Below, in pieces: positions 50,764 through 60,700 of a DNA stretch of 64,000 nt (its first letter is position 1; the number at the start of each line of letters is the position of its first letter). Under the pieces are notes generated by a model. That model searched no databases, was not told the DNA's origin, and worked only from the letters and a program-made list of their open reading frames with translations. Source of the DNA: Arthrobacter sp. H35-D1 (GTDB lineage: Bacteria; Actinomycetota; Actinomycetes; Actinomycetales; Micrococcaceae); assembly GCF_030063185.1 (NCBI RefSeq), contig NZ_JASISP010000001.1, forward strand, positions 372,001 to 436,000, read 5' to 3'. The translations under genes and the position numbers were made by a program.

Positions 50764-52137
50764 CTAACCGCGGCTGGCCGGAACGCCGATTTGCATCCAT
50801 CGCCCAGTGCGGGCGCGCAGGCCCAAGGTCAGGCCGCGGGCACCCATGTATCCGATACTGAATGCTGCCCATACCCAGAACAGTCCTGGAACGGTGTCTC
50901 CAAAGTCCAGTTGCGAAACCCAGAAGAGCAGAGGCAAATACACCAGCAAGTTCCCAATCCCGGCCAGGGCAAGGTACCGGGCGTCCCCTGCGCCGATGAG
51001 CACGCCGTCAAGCACAAACACGTAACCGGCGAGTGGCTGGCCGACAGCCATCACCACCAGCGCGGCGCTAAGTGCCGCATGGACGCCGACGTCGGGGGTG
51101 AATATCCAGCCGACGGCGCCTGAGGCGGCCCATAGGGAAAGTCCCGTCACGATGCCAAAGACCAAACCCCATCGGGTCATGGTCCGCGTCAAGACACGCA
51201 CTTGAACAATGTTGCCGGCGCCCAATTCCTTCCCAATCAAGGCTTGGGCGGCGATGGCAAGGGCGTCGAGAGCGAAGGCGAGGAACGTAAAGACTGTCAT
51301 GGCCAGCTGATGCGCCGCCAGATTAGTGGCGCCCTGCGCCGTCACAACAAGTACGGTGGCCAAGATGGCGCCGCGCAACGACAGGGTCCGCAGCATCAAC
51401 CAACTGCCCACCCGGGACACCGTTCGGATCCCTGCCCAGTCGGGGCGAAGCCCCACACCGTACTGTCGGGCCGCTCGCACCACTATGACCAGATACACCG
51501 CCGCCATGCCCCACTGGGCAATCACCGTGCCCAATGCGGCTCCGGCCACCGACATCCCCACACCGTAGACCAGCACAAGATTCAGCATGATGTTGACGGC
51601 GAACCCGACAACCGCGACCACGAGTGGTGTCTTTGTGTCCTGCAGCCCGCGCAACACACCCATAGCCGCCATAACCAGCAGCATGGCGGGGATCCCGGCC
51701 AGGCTGATCATAAAGTACGTCTGCGCGTATTCCAGTACCTCCCCGCCGGCACCCATGACGCGAAAAAGTCCGCCCCCGGCAATTATGCCAAAAACAGCAA
51801 GCACCAGTCCCAGGAGCGCGGCAAGCCACAGGCCGTCGCGTCCAACCGCAAGGGCATCCGCGTGCCGCCCTGCCCCCAAAAGCCGTGCCACGGCAGGAGT
51901 CGTGGAGTATGCCAGAAACACCATAAGCCCCACCACTGTTTGCAGGACTGTGGCCGCCAAACCAACACCCGCCAGTTGTGAAACTCCCAAGTGTCCCACA
52001 ATGGCTGAATCGGCCAACAGGAATAGGGGTTCTGCTATAAGGGCGCCGAATGCGGGTATCGCCAAGCCCCGGATGGCCCTGGCGGTGGCGCGGCGATTGT
52101 CCCCGGAGGCGTCGGTCAGCGTCGTTGGTTTGGACAT
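50764..52137 (-). CDS. MATE-family efflux transporter (DinF-like)
   Basis: A 457-residue protein with 12 predicted helices in two halves. GLAIPAFGALIAEPLFLLADSAIVGHLGVSQLAGVGLA is the classic MATE N-terminal motif, and LAIAAQALIGKELGAGN its counterpart in the second half. It exports drugs or metabolites using a sodium or proton gradient; the substrate is unknown. It lies 110 bases downstream of dnaB, same strand, as seen near dnaB in related genera. Confidence 0.9.
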   Translation of the reverse strand: MSKPTTLTDASGDNRRATARAIRGLAIPAFGALIAEPLFLLADSAIVGHLGVSQLAGVGLAATVLQTVVGLMVFLAYSTTPAVARLLGAGRHADALAVGRDGLWLAALLGLVLAVFGIIAGGGLFRVMGAGGEVLEYAQTYFMISLAGIPAMLLVMAAMGVLRGLQDTKTPLVVAVVGFAVNIMLNLVLVYGVGMSVAGAALGTVIAQWGMAAVYLVIVVRAARQYGVGLRPDWAGIRTVSRVGSWLMLRTLSLRGAILATVLVVTAQGATNLAAHQLAMTVFTFLAFALDALAIAAQALIGKELGAGNIVQVRVLTRTMTRWGLVFGIVTGLSLWAASGAVGWIFTPDVGVHAALSAALVVMAVGQPLAGYVFVLDGVLIGAGDARYLALAGIGNLLVYLPLLFWVSQLDFGDTVPGLFWVWAAFSIGYMGARGLTLGLRARTGRWMQIGVPASRG

Positions 52138-52247
52138 GCTTTAACAGTATCGGCCGCAGCGGTGCTTGACGTCCACATACCTAACGGCCACGTCCGTCGA
52201 CGGGTGCACACGATCGGCCGCGCCCGCACCGCCTCGGCGCCATGCAG

Positions 52248-53627
52248 CTAGTAGCTTCCCCCGCCGTCGCTGGCCATGTTGGCAAAGCGCGAGTAGTGGC
52301 CTTGGAAGGCCACAACCATTGTTTTCGTAGGACCGTTGCGGTGCTTGGCCACGATCACATCCGCCTCGCCGGCGCGGGCTGATTCTTTGTCATAGATGTC
52401 GTCGCGGTGCAGCAAGATCACCATGTCAGCGTCCTGCTCGATGGAGCCCGACTCGCGAAGGTCCGAGACCATGGGCTTCTTGTCGGTGCGCTGCTCAGAC
52501 CCACGGTTCAGCTGCGACAGGGCAACGACGGGGACCTGAAGCTCCTTGGCCAGCAGTTTCAGTGCACGGGAAAACTCGGAGACTTCTTGCTGGCGTGACT
52601 CAACGCGCTTGCCGGAGGACATGAGCTGAAGGTAATCCAAAATGACCAGCTTGAGGTCGTGCTGCTGCTTCAGGCGACGGCACTTGGCGCGGATCTCCAT
52701 CAGCGACATATTGGGAGAATCGTCGATAAAGAGTGGAGCTTCGTTCATTTTGCCCATGGTCGTGGCAATCTTGGACCACTGGTCGTCCTTGACGGTACCC
52801 TTGCGCAGGTCCTGCAGGTTAATGGTGGCCTCGGCCGACAACAAGCGCATCGCAAGCTCATTGCGGCCCATTTCCAAGGAAAAAACCACTGTGGCCATGT
52901 TGTGGTCAATGGCCGCCGAGCGTGCCCAGTCAAGCGCGAAAGTACTCTTGCCCACGGCTGGTCTGGCAGCAATGACGATCATCTGGCCGGGGTGGAGCCC
53001 GTTGGTCAGCTCGTCAAATTCGTAGAATCCCGTGGGCACCCCTGTCATACCCTCACCCTTGTGCCCTGAAGCCTCAATTTCATCCACAGTGGATTCCATG
53101 ACGTCCTTCAGGAGCACGTAGTCCTCCGTGGTCCGACGTTCAGCCACGGCAAAGATCTCTGCCTGAGCTGCGTTGACGACCTCTTCGACTTCTCCGTCCT
53201 GGGCATAGCCCATCTGGACGATCTTCGTTCCGGCCGTCACCAAGCGGCGCAGCACGGCCCGCTCGCCCACAATTTCCGCATAAAAACCGGCGTTGGCGGC
53301 CGTGGGAACAGACTGGATGAGTTGGTGAAGGTAGGCTGCACCGCCGATCTTGGTAATCTCGCCGCGTTTTGTCAGCTCGTCGGCTACCGTCACGGCATCG
53401 GCGGGTTCTCCCCTGCCATAGAGGTCCAGGATGGCCTCATAGATGCTCTCATGCGACGGGCGGTAGAAATCATTGCCACGCAGTACTTCCACGACGTCTG
53501 CAATGGCATCCTTGGAGAGCATCATGCCACCCAAGACACTTTGTTCTGCCACTAAATCCTGCGGCGGTGTCCTGGCAAAATCCGGTTCACGGGGGGTTGT
53601 CCCTATTTCCCTGGCTGGAGCCGACAT
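52248..53627 (-). CDS. dnaB: replicative DNA helicase
   Basis: The 459-residue helicase unwinds DNA at the fork as a hexamer. The N-terminal primase-interacting domain has PPQDLVAEQSVLGGMMLSKDAI and YHQLIQSVPTAANAGFYAEIV-like sequence. The RecA-like domain has the Walker A loop ARPAVGKSTFALDWA (about residue 220) and LVILDYLQLMSSG (Walker B). ALSQLNRGSEQRTDKKPMVSDLRESGSIEQDADMVILLHR is the DnaB hallmark. No intein is present. Upstream lies a 477-base region with DnaA-box-like sites. Confidence 0.97.
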   Translation of the reverse strand: MSAPAREIGTTPREPDFARTPPQDLVAEQSVLGGMMLSKDAIADVVEVLRGNDFYRPSHESIYEAILDLYGRGEPADAVTVADELTKRGEITKIGGAAYLHQLIQSVPTAANAGFYAEIVGERAVLRRLVTAGTKIVQMGYAQDGEVEEVVNAAQAEIFAVAERRTTEDYVLLKDVMESTVDEIEASGHKGEGMTGVPTGFYEFDELTNGLHPGQMIVIAARPAVGKSTFALDWARSAAIDHNMATVVFSLEMGRNELAMRLLSAEATINLQDLRKGTVKDDQWSKIATTMGKMNEAPLFIDDSPNMSLMEIRAKCRRLKQQHDLKLVILDYLQLMSSGKRVESRQQEVSEFSRALKLLAKELQVPVVALSQLNRGSEQRTDKKPMVSDLRESGSIEQDADMVILLHRDDIYDKESARAGEADVIVAKHRNGPTKTMVVAFQGHYSRFANMASDGGGSY

Positions 53628-53664
53628 GTCTGTGCCCTCTTTCCGCCCTGCTGGCCGGGTCTTT

Positions 53665-53690
53665 CACCGCCGCTGGCGGTGTGTTTTTTT
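53665..53690 (+). terminator. rightward intrinsic terminator just upstream of dnaB
   Basis: CACCGCC-GCT-GGCGGTG is a perfect seven-base stem followed by TGTTTTTTT on the plus strand. No rightward gene precedes it, because dnaB reads leftward. It may stop antisense transcription through dnaB, or form a hairpin in the dnaB leader. Confidence 0.6.
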
Positions 53691-53798
53691 ATCGACTGCT
53701 CCATGCCAGCTGGTACGGACAAAGTCGTCATTTCGGAGAGCCTAGTTGCTACGTTAGACGCTGAAAGGGCATCCACCAACCCCGCTGCCCACCGAGGC

Positions 53799-54030
53799 TG
53801 TGGATAACCGGTGCATTAACTGCCTCAGCTTGTGCACAGGATGGGGACAAGAGTGTGGATAAGTACAGGATTAGCCAGAGAATGTGCTTCTGACCTGTAC
53901 AAACGTTGTCCACTGCCTGTGGAGGAGTACATTTTTCGGATACAAAATGTCTCTCTGCTCACAGCGTTGCCCGTGTTTATTCGCGGCAGCTCACAACAAT
54001 ATCCACAGACATATGCCCGCATGTGGATAT
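53799..54030. promoter_or_regulatory. cluster of DnaA-box-like sites upstream of dnaB
   Basis: In the 477-base gap between dnaB and the next gene, TGTGGATAA (the complement of the consensus DnaA box TTATCCACA) occurs at 53799-53807 and 53854-53862. One-mismatch boxes ATATCCACA (53999-54007) and TGTGGATAT (54022-54030) form a perfect inverted repeat. A weaker TTGTCCACT is near 53906. The rest of the gap shows no coding signal. Confidence 0.5.
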
Positions 54031-54104
54031 CCCTGGCAAGCACTCGAAAATGTCATGGACTGGACTGCCTGCAACGTACTGCCTGCAACGACAGGAGACG
54101 CGAC

Positions 54105-54567
54105 ATGGCCAAGGATCCACTCCCCGGCAGCACGTCCAAGGGCGGCAATAAGACGTCGGCCGCGGAAGCCGAGCCAGTGGATTTCATCAACAGCGTCGAC
54201 ACCACGGCAACTCGCCGCGCAGATGCCCACCCGCTACCAGCCTTGATGCAGGAAACCACCGGGCAGCCGCCACGTAGGTGGGATCCGAGCATCATTGGGT
54301 TTGGCTCATACCATTACACGTACGCTTCAGGGTGTGAGGGCGACGCTGCTGCTGCAGGATTTTCACCGCGAAAGGCCAACCTGGTCATATACGGGCTCAC
54401 GGACACATCGGGCTCTGCCGAGCTGTTGAAGAAGCTGGGCCACTTCAGATCCGGGGGCATCATGCATATACCTCAACAAGCTTGCGGACATTGATGCAGG
54501 CATTCTGCGCCGGCTCATAGCGCTGAGTTACCAGCGCCTGACCACAACGGAGGTTCAGTCCCTGTAG
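54105..54567 (+). pseudogene. frameshifted DUF1801 (YdhG-like) gene
   Basis: From ATG 54105 the protein MAKDPLPGST continues through a DUF1801 domain (ADAHPLPALMQETTGQPPRRWDPSIIGFGSYHYTY, then NLVIYGLTD, then LLKKLGHFRSG). Around 54455-54470 the frame breaks. The expected ending CIYLNKLADIDAGILRRLI, then ALSYQRLTTTEVQSL and a TAG at 54565-54567, is read one base over. One deleted base, or two inserted, explains it. The in-frame version stops about nine codons after the break. The domain is of unknown function, related to the iron-chaperone-like fold of YdhG. Confidence 0.75.
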
Positions 54568-54633
54568 TCCGGCAAGAACCAGCTTTCGAGGCCGCTGCGG
54601 CAAGCGAAGCCGTTCCACGCGTTGGCTTAAAGT

Positions 54634-54671
54634 AAGTAGCCCGGCCCCCATTCAAAGGGGCCGGGCTACTT
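54634..54671. terminator. terminator of the ribosomal protein operon
   Basis: Perfect 15-base arms AAGTAGCCCGGCCCC and GGGGCCGGGCTACTT with an eight-base loop. It lies 20 bases past the rplI stop and also after the convergent DUF1801 remnant, so it serves both directions. Confidence 0.85.
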
Positions 54672-54691
54672 GCAACGCTTTGTGCAGGCGA

Positions 54692-55141
54692 CTAGCTTGC
54701 TACAACGTTCAGGGTGATGACAGCGGAAACGTCGTCGTGGAGACGAACGTTTGCCGTGTGCTTGCCAACCGACTTGATGTGGGCGGGCAGTTCAACCTTG
54801 CGCTTGTCAATGCTTCCCAGACCTGCAGCGGCAACAGCCTTCGCAACGTCGTCGGCCTTGACGGTACCGAACAGGCGACCTGAGGCGCCGGCCTTGACCT
54901 TCAAGGCAACAACCTGGCCCTGGAGGCTGGCAGCCTGTTCCTGGGCAGCTTCAACTGAAGCGTGGGCGTGTGCCAGGCGGGCAGCCTTGATGGCTTCCAC
55001 CTGCTTCTCACCACCCTTGGACCAGGTGAGAGCGAAGCCGCGGGGCAGAAGGAAGTTACGTGCGTAACCGTTCTTCACCTCGACGATGTCGCCGGCGGCA
55101 CCGAGGCCGCTTACTTCGTGGGTCAAAATGAGCTTTGCCAT
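54692..55141 (-). CDS. rplI: 50S ribosomal protein L9
   Basis: A 149-residue L9. The N-terminal rRNA-binding domain has [34 protein letters not shown], the family signature. A long connecting helix ([21 protein letters not shown]) leads to the C-terminal domain ([16 protein letters not shown]). Last gene of the rpsF operon. Confidence 0.97.
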   Translation of the reverse strand: MAKLILTHEVSGLGAAGDIVEVKNGYARNFLLPRGFALTWSKGGEKQVEAIKAARLAHAHASVEAAQEQAASLQGQVVALKVKAGASGRLFGTVKADDVAKAVAAAGLGSIDKRKVELPAHIKSVGKHTANVRLHDDVSAVITLNVVAS

Positions 55142-55156
55142 GATAATTTATCTCCC

Positions 55157-55396
55157 TTAACCGCGGCCAGCGCCGGAGTAGGGAAGCAATGCAACTTCGC
55201 GGGCGTTCTTGATTGCCTGAGCGATTTTGCGCTGCTCCTGAACGGTGACACCCGTGACGCGGCGCGCACGGATCTTTCCACGGTCAGAAATAAATTTGCG
55301 CAGCAATGCTACGTCCTTGTAGTCGATGACAGTGATGTCAGCAGCCTTCAAGGGATTGGACTTTGGTTTGGGCTTACGGAGTTCAGCCTTAGCCAT
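55157..55396 (-). CDS. rpsR: 30S ribosomal protein S18
   Basis: A 79-residue S18 with the signature [27 protein letters not shown], then [19 protein letters not shown]. It has no CxxC zinc motif, so it is the zinc-independent form. It sits 15 bases before rplI and about 150 bases after ssb. Confidence 0.97.
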   Translation of the reverse strand: MAKAELRKPKPKSNPLKAADITVIDYKDVALLRKFISDRGKIRARRVTGVTVQEQRKIAQAIKNAREVALLPYSGAGRG

Positions 55397-55545
55397 CGTG
55401 GAGCTCCTTAGTGTTAGTGGAGCCCGTGGATATTAATCCGCGGGATGGTGTGCGTACGGCGGTTGCCGCACATTTGTGAATAAGCGTGGTGCACAGGGTT
55501 CCTGCTTGGCGGCTGAACCGACAAGAAAAGGCATGCACCGCACGT

Positions 55546-56151
55546 TTAGAAGGGAGGCTCGGAGTTGTCCGGGCCTGCGCCCCAACCGGAAGACCCGCCA
55601 CCGGGCGTGGCCCAGGGATCGGATGCCGGTGCGGATTGCTGCTGTTGGCCGCCATTGCCACCGAAGTTTCCTCCGCCGGAATTGCCGCCGAAGCCGCCTT
55701 GCCCCCCGCCGGCGTTGCCGCCGCCGAAGTTTCCGCCCTGGCCGCCTTGGCCACCACCGAAGTTGTTCCCACCCTGACCGCCGGAGCGTTGGGTGCGGTT
55801 GACCTTGGCGTTGGCATAGCGCAGCGAGGGGCCGATCTCGTCGACCTCAAGCTCCATGACGGTGCGCTTTTCGCCTTCTTTGGTGTCGTAGGTCCGCGAC
55901 TTCAGCCGGCCCGAAACGATCACGCGGGTTCCCTTTGTCAGGGACTCGGCAACGTTTTCGGCCGCTTCACGCCAGATCGACGCGCGAAGGAACAGCGTTT
56001 CGCCGTCCTTCCACTCGTTGCTCTGGCGGTCCAAGGTCCGCGGAGTCGACGCAACGGTGAAGTTCGCTACTGCTGAACCGCTCGGGGTAAACCGAAGTTC
56101 GGGGTCGCTGGTGAGGTTACCAACGACCGTGATAGTGGTTTCGCCTGCCAT
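55546..56151 (-). CDS. ssb: single-stranded DNA-binding protein
   Basis: A 201-residue SSB. The OB fold covers residues 1-115 ([32 protein letters not shown], then [31 protein letters not shown]). A Gly/Asn/Gln-rich disordered linker follows, ending in the acidic tip DNSEPPF that docks replication and repair partners. It lies between rpsF and rpsR in the standard order. Confidence 0.97.
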   Translation of the reverse strand: MAGETTITVVGNLTSDPELRFTPSGSAVANFTVASTPRTLDRQSNEWKDGETLFLRASIWREAAENVAESLTKGTRVIVSGRLKSRTYDTKEGEKRTVMELEVDEIGPSLRYANAKVNRTQRSGGQGGNNFGGGQGGQGGNFGGGNAGGGQGGFGGNSGGGNFGGNGGQQQQSAPASDPWATPGGGSSGWGAGPDNSEPPF

Positions 56152-56213
56152 CTGCTCCTGCTTCCTGCTTGGTGTTTTCCTACAAAGAAAAAACTAAAAA
56201 GTTAGGGCCGAAA

Positions 56214-56519
56214 TTACTCGGCTTCTACTTTCTGCTCTTCCGGACGGGTGATCTTGGTGCGCAGGATGGTCTCATTGAGGCCAAGCACGCGATCAAGTTC
56301 CTGAGCGGTAGCGGGAGCAGCAGTGAAGTTCACCACGGCGTAGATACCTTCAGACTTCTTCTGGATGTCGTAAGCCAGGCGGCGACGGCCCCAGATGTCA
56401 ACCTTTTCGATGGTTCCACCATCGTTGGTGATGACATTCAGGAACTTCTGCAGCGACGGCTCAACGGTACGCTCATCAACATCGGGGTCGATGATTACCA
56501 TCAGTTCGTAAGGACGCAT
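56214..56519 (-). CDS. rpsF: 30S ribosomal protein S6
   Basis: The ATG at 56519 ([10 protein letters not shown]) is chosen; AAAGGAGG lies 11 bases before it, and a GTG four codons earlier sits too close to that site. The 101-residue S6 has [41 protein letters not shown] and [12 protein letters not shown]. First gene of rpsF-ssb-rpsR-rplI. Confidence 0.96.
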   Translation of the reverse strand: MRPYELMVIIDPDVDERTVEPSLQKFLNVITNDGGTIEKVDIWGRRRLAYDIQKKSEGIYAVVNFTAAPATAQELDRVLGLNETILRTKITRPEEQKVEAE

Positions 56520-56548
56520 ATGTGAACCCACCTCCTTTGGTCTAGGCG

Positions 56549-56651
56549 GTTACGGCATTTCCGTAACAGGAGGTTCATTTGCGGTGCCTGCACGGCTGCC
56601 AAATCCACTCAATGAGTGGACCCGGTGCCAGCACAGACTTGTCTATCTTAC
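56549..56651 (-). promoter_or_regulatory. structured leader and putative promoter of the rpsF operon
   Basis: On the minus strand a TAAGAT hexamer (56651-56646) could be the -10. Downstream in the leader are two hairpins: CCACTC-ATT-GAGTGG (56619-56605) and GTTACGG-AAATG-CCGTAAC (56567-56549), the latter just before the ribosome binding site. A CCG-bearing hairpin before rpsF recalls the S6:S18 autoregulatory RNA element, but I cannot confirm the bulge geometry. Confidence 0.4.
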
Positions 56652-56737
56652 CGTAAGCACGACGCCGGGAAGTCACCCCTGTGCGTAAGTCTCACCACAT
56701 GCGGTGGAGAGGGAACTGCCAAACCGCGGGTGCGGAT

Positions 56738-57040
56738 TTATGCCGCCTCACCACTGGGATCCTTCTCTTCGGCAGCGGCCAGCAGCTTTTCTGCCCACTC
56801 AATACACTTTGCAGACTTGTTGCGCGTGAGGCTCTGGACGTTGTATCCAGCTTTGGTCTTCTCTCCAAGCAGGCGGCTGAGGGTCGCGCTGTCTCCGCCT
56901 GCAGCTTTCAGGACTCTAATGGCATCAGCGTGGTTGCCGGACTTGGAGTGCTGACCGTCGGCCAGCAGGCAGAAACCATCCGAGGCAGCGATCCCCGCAT
57001 GTACGGCGAGCGTCGCAATGGCGTCAGAAGAAGCACTCAT
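56738..57040 (-). CDS. HEPN-like protein, putative partner of the MNT nucleotidyltransferase
   Basis: A 100-residue all-helical protein: ATLAVHAGIAASDGFCLLADGQ, HADAIRVLKAAG, LSRLLGEKTKAGYN and SAKCIEWAEKLLAAAEE. It resembles the SAV_6107-type HEPN family. The usual RNase motif R-x4-6-H of toxic HEPN proteins is not visible. Its ATG overlaps the stop of the nucleotidyltransferase gene (ATGA), the tight coupling of MNT/HEPN toxin-antitoxin pairs. Which partner is toxic here is unknown. Confidence 0.65.
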   Translation of the reverse strand: MSASSDAIATLAVHAGIAASDGFCLLADGQHSKSGNHADAIRVLKAAGGDSATLSRLLGEKTKAGYNVQSLTRNKSAKCIEWAEKLLAAAEEKDPSGEAA

Positions 57041-57651
57041 CAGGCAACCATCAACTCATCTACCCGATGCTCCAGCCATCGACTGTCACCAAAAACGTGA
57101 ACGCCGTCGCGATGAATGGAGTCAAAAATCGGAGCTGGCTGAATTTCAGAAACTTCATAGACCATGGGCCGCACGTCATTGCCCGTGAGCTGGTATGCGG
57201 ATATGGCAAGGTCACTGATGGCCGCGTAAAGCTGGTCGCTGGCGCTATCCGGAACCACAAACAACAGGTCAATATCAGAGCCATTGCGCATTTCTCGCCG
57301 CGCTGCGGAACCAAACAGCGTCACTTGCAATGGCTGTTCGTCCCACCCCGCAATCCGCGCAGTCAGGAACCCGACGAATCGCTGCATCGCCGTCGAAGCC
57401 TCAACGACAAGCCCTGAAAGCATGTGCCGGGTATTTAGTGCGTACTCCATGCGGTTTCCCACGTGGCTTGCACTCACGACGCCGCTCTGTTCAAGCCTCA
57501 CCAAACAGCGCCGCACACCGGAAACCGATCCGGAGACTCCGGATTCGCGCACCAGGTTTCCTGGTGAGCGGGGAATCCCATCGGCCAGCACTATGAGGAC
57601 GTCAGCCTCAAGCGCCGGACAAATGGCGCGAAGCGGGTTTTGCAACTGCAT
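57040..57651 (-). CDS. HTH plus minimal nucleotidyltransferase (MNT)
   Basis: GGAGG six bases before the ATG at 57651 (MQLQNPLRAI) fixes the start; 203 residues. Residues 5-75 form a winged helix with SPGNLVRESGVSGSVSGVRRCLVRLEQSGVV. The nucleotidyltransferase domain has FGSAARREMRNGSDIDLLFV, the G-S then D-x-D pattern (Gly114-Ser115, Asp126, Asp128). MNT antitoxins AMPylate their HEPN toxins in known systems. The fused HTH suggests the protein also controls its own operon. It is divergent from hsdR, about 150 bases apart. Confidence 0.78.
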   Translation of the reverse strand: MQLQNPLRAICPALEADVLIVLADGIPRSPGNLVRESGVSGSVSGVRRCLVRLEQSGVVSASHVGNRMEYALNTRHMLSGLVVEASTAMQRFVGFLTARIAGWDEQPLQVTLFGSAARREMRNGSDIDLLFVVPDSASDQLYAAISDLAISAYQLTGNDVRPMVYEVSEIQPAPIFDSIHRDGVHVFGDSRWLEHRVDELMVA

Positions 57652-57797
57652 GAAATACCTCCAATCACTCACTATTGTCCGCGTTTTTGTTCATCTGAAA
57701 AGAAAAGCTGTCGACTTCATCAGCATCCCGCCCGAACCATGTGGAGTCCTTTCAGGTAGTCTCAATCACAACGGCTGACCAGTCCGAGGGGGACGTT

Positions 57798-60700
57798 TTG
57801 ACGCACATAGATCCAATGATCCTCAGCGCCGCCCAAAAGTCGGTCAACTTTGGGCTCCTCCTCGACGTGGAGCCCCTGCTGGCTGTTTATGGCGCCGGCG
57901 CAGAAGCCAGCCTCTACACGGATCCCAACGGTTCCCTCATCAAGTGCCGGCAGCTGGCCGAAGTCCTGACCGAACAGCTGCTGCTGCGAAGCAACACCGC
58001 GGTGGACAGCAGCAAACAGATTGACCGCATCCAAGCCCTTGCCGCGGCCGGCGTCCTGGGGAAGGACGCCATTGAAGACCTGCACCGCATTCGGAAGACG
58101 GGCAACCAGGCCACCCACAGCCACCTCTTCAACGCCAACATCACTTTGGGCGTCCTGCACACATGCTGGGAACTTGGCACCCTTCTGTACCGGGCCGTCA
58201 CCAAGGACCGCACCGTTCGCACCTTCCTGCCGCCCAGCCCGGCAGACCTCACACCGGCAACTGCGGAGGACGCAGCGAGCCTGCATGCAATTCATGACGC
58301 GCTGGATTCCAGCCGTGACGAGCTGGCTGAGGCCCTGACGGTTCTCGATTCGAGCCGCACACAAGCCCAGGCCGAAGCCGCGGCCCGCGCAAAGGCTGAG
58401 GCCGAACTTGCCGCTGCACGGACAGAACAATCGGACATGGCAGCGAAATTGGAGCAGCTGCAGGCTCAGCTCAATGAGCTTGCCTCCAGTGAACCGCGAC
58501 TCAGCCGGGACGTGCCCAAGCCAACTCCGGCGGCGCGCCAAACATTCATCGATCGAGCCACAGCCCCCCGGCCGCTTTCCGAAGTCCAAGCCCGAAAAAA
58601 TATCGACAAGATGCTGCGGGCTGCAGGCTGGCTGGTCCAGGACTACCGCGACATCGCCCCCATGGCCGGCATGGGGGTGGCGGTTCGCGAATTCCCACTG
58701 GATTCCGGTTTCGCGGATTATCTGCTCTACGTGGACAGCAGGCTTGTTGGCGTGCTGGAGGCCAAGAAGGAAGGCATGAGTCTCACAGGTGTGGAATGGC
58801 AAACATCCAAGTACGCCACGGGCCTGCCTGCGAGCGCGCGTCTTGCCACCTGGCACCCTGACACGCCGCTGCCGTTCTGTTACGAGTCCACGGGTGCCGA
58901 AACCCGGTTCATGAACTTGCTGGACCCGGATGCCCGCTCCCGTGAGGTCTTTAGCTTCCACCGCCCTGAGACACTCAAGCGTTGGATGGCAGAGGCGGAC
59001 ACCAGTCCGGAGTCTCCAACGCTGCTGGCCAGGATCCAACAGCTGCCGGTGCTGGAGGTGGACGGGCTGCGGCCGAATCAGGTCCAGGCCGTCACCGGGG
59101 TTGAAACGTCGCTGAAGGGCCAGCACCCGAGGGCGCTCATCCAGATGGCCACCGGTGCCGGCAAGACGTTCACGGCGGTGACAAGCGCGTACCGGCTGAT
59201 CCGCCACGCCAACGCGGGGCGGATCCTGTTCCTGGTGGATAGGAACAACCTTGGCATCCAGGCGGAATCGGAGTTTGTGAACTTCGTGAATCCCGACGAC
59301 GGCCGCCGCTTCGGTGAAACGTACGCTGTGCAGCGGGTTGCGGGGAGGACCATTGCCGATTCCACGAACGTGGCAATCTCCACCATCCAGCGGCTGTTCC
59401 GCATGCTGGCTGGCGAGGACCTGCCGGATTCGGCCACGGAGAATGATGAGAACGACGACGGCGAGCCGGAGTCTCCCGTCGACGTCACCTATAGTGCTGC
59501 CTTGCCGCCGGAGACGTTTGACTTGATCATCGTGGACGAATGCCACCGCTCCATCTACGGCAAGTGGCGCGCGGTTCTGGAGTACTTTGACGCACCTGTC
59601 GTAGGTTTGACTGCCACACCCACCAAGCAGACCTTGGGTTTCTTCAACCAGAACCTTGTCAGCGAATACCCTTATGAAAAGTCCGTGGCCGACGGCGTCA
59701 ACGTCCCGTTCGATGTCTACCGGATCAAGACCCAGGTTACGTCGCAGGGAGCAACGGTGGAGGCAGGGACCATAGTTCCCATGCGGGAGCGGGCTACGCG
59801 GCGCAAGCGTTACGAGGAACTGGAAGAAGACTATTCGTACACGGGCAAGCAGTTGGGCCGCAGCGTCATCAACAAGGACCAGATTCGCACTGTTCTAAGC
59901 ACTTTCCGCGACCGGCTCTACACCGAGATTTTCCCGGGCCGCAGCTACGTGCCCAAGACGTTGATCTTTGCCAAGGATGACAGCCATGCCGATGAGATCG
60001 TCCAGCAGGTGCGTGAAGTGTTCGGCAAGGGCCAGGACTTTGCAGTGAAGATCACCTACCGTTCACGCAGCCAGGGCAATGATCCGCAGCAGCTTCTGCA
60101 GCAATTTCGCAACAGCCCATCCATCAGGGTTGCCGTCACCGTGGACATGATCGCCACGGGCACCGATGTGAAGGCCATCGAGTGCGTGTTCTTCATGCGT
60201 GAGGTTCGTTCTGCCGTGTACTTCGAGCAGATGAAGGGCCGCGGTTCCCGCACCATGGATTCCGATGCGTATGCGCAGGTCACCCCGGATGCGAAGGACG
60301 GCCTGACCAAGGACAGATTTGTCATTGTCGATGCTGTGGGTGTCACGGAATCCGAGCTGGTGGATGCCGATCCCATGGACCGCCTCCCCAAGTCTGTCTC
60401 CCTGCAAAAACTGATGGAAAAGGCCGGTGCCCTGACCATCACCGTGGATGAAGTCTCCACGTTGGCTGCCCGGCTGGGCCGGTTGGCAACACAGCTTAAA
60501 CCGAATGAAGCTGCGGAAATCGAGCATGTTTCCGGTGGCACGTCGCTGCGTGCCATCGTGCAGGGCTTGTCTGCCGCTTCGGACAACGATGCCGTGGAGC
60601 AGGCGCGCGAGTCGGGCGACGACGCCGTGGCGGCACTGATCCGAACAGGCGTGGCGCCGCTGGCAAGCAGCGCTGAGCTACGGAAGAGGATTATGGACAT

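Noticed and set aside
53832-54104. Upstream extension of the DUF1801 frame as coding sequence
   Set aside because: The added residues look non-coding, the stretch contains DnaA-box-like repeats, and the ATG at 54105 begins the typical N-terminus.
57762-59546. 594-codon minus-strand frame opposite hsdR
   Set aside because: The opposite strand encodes an intact type I R subunit with all motor motifs; this frame has none.
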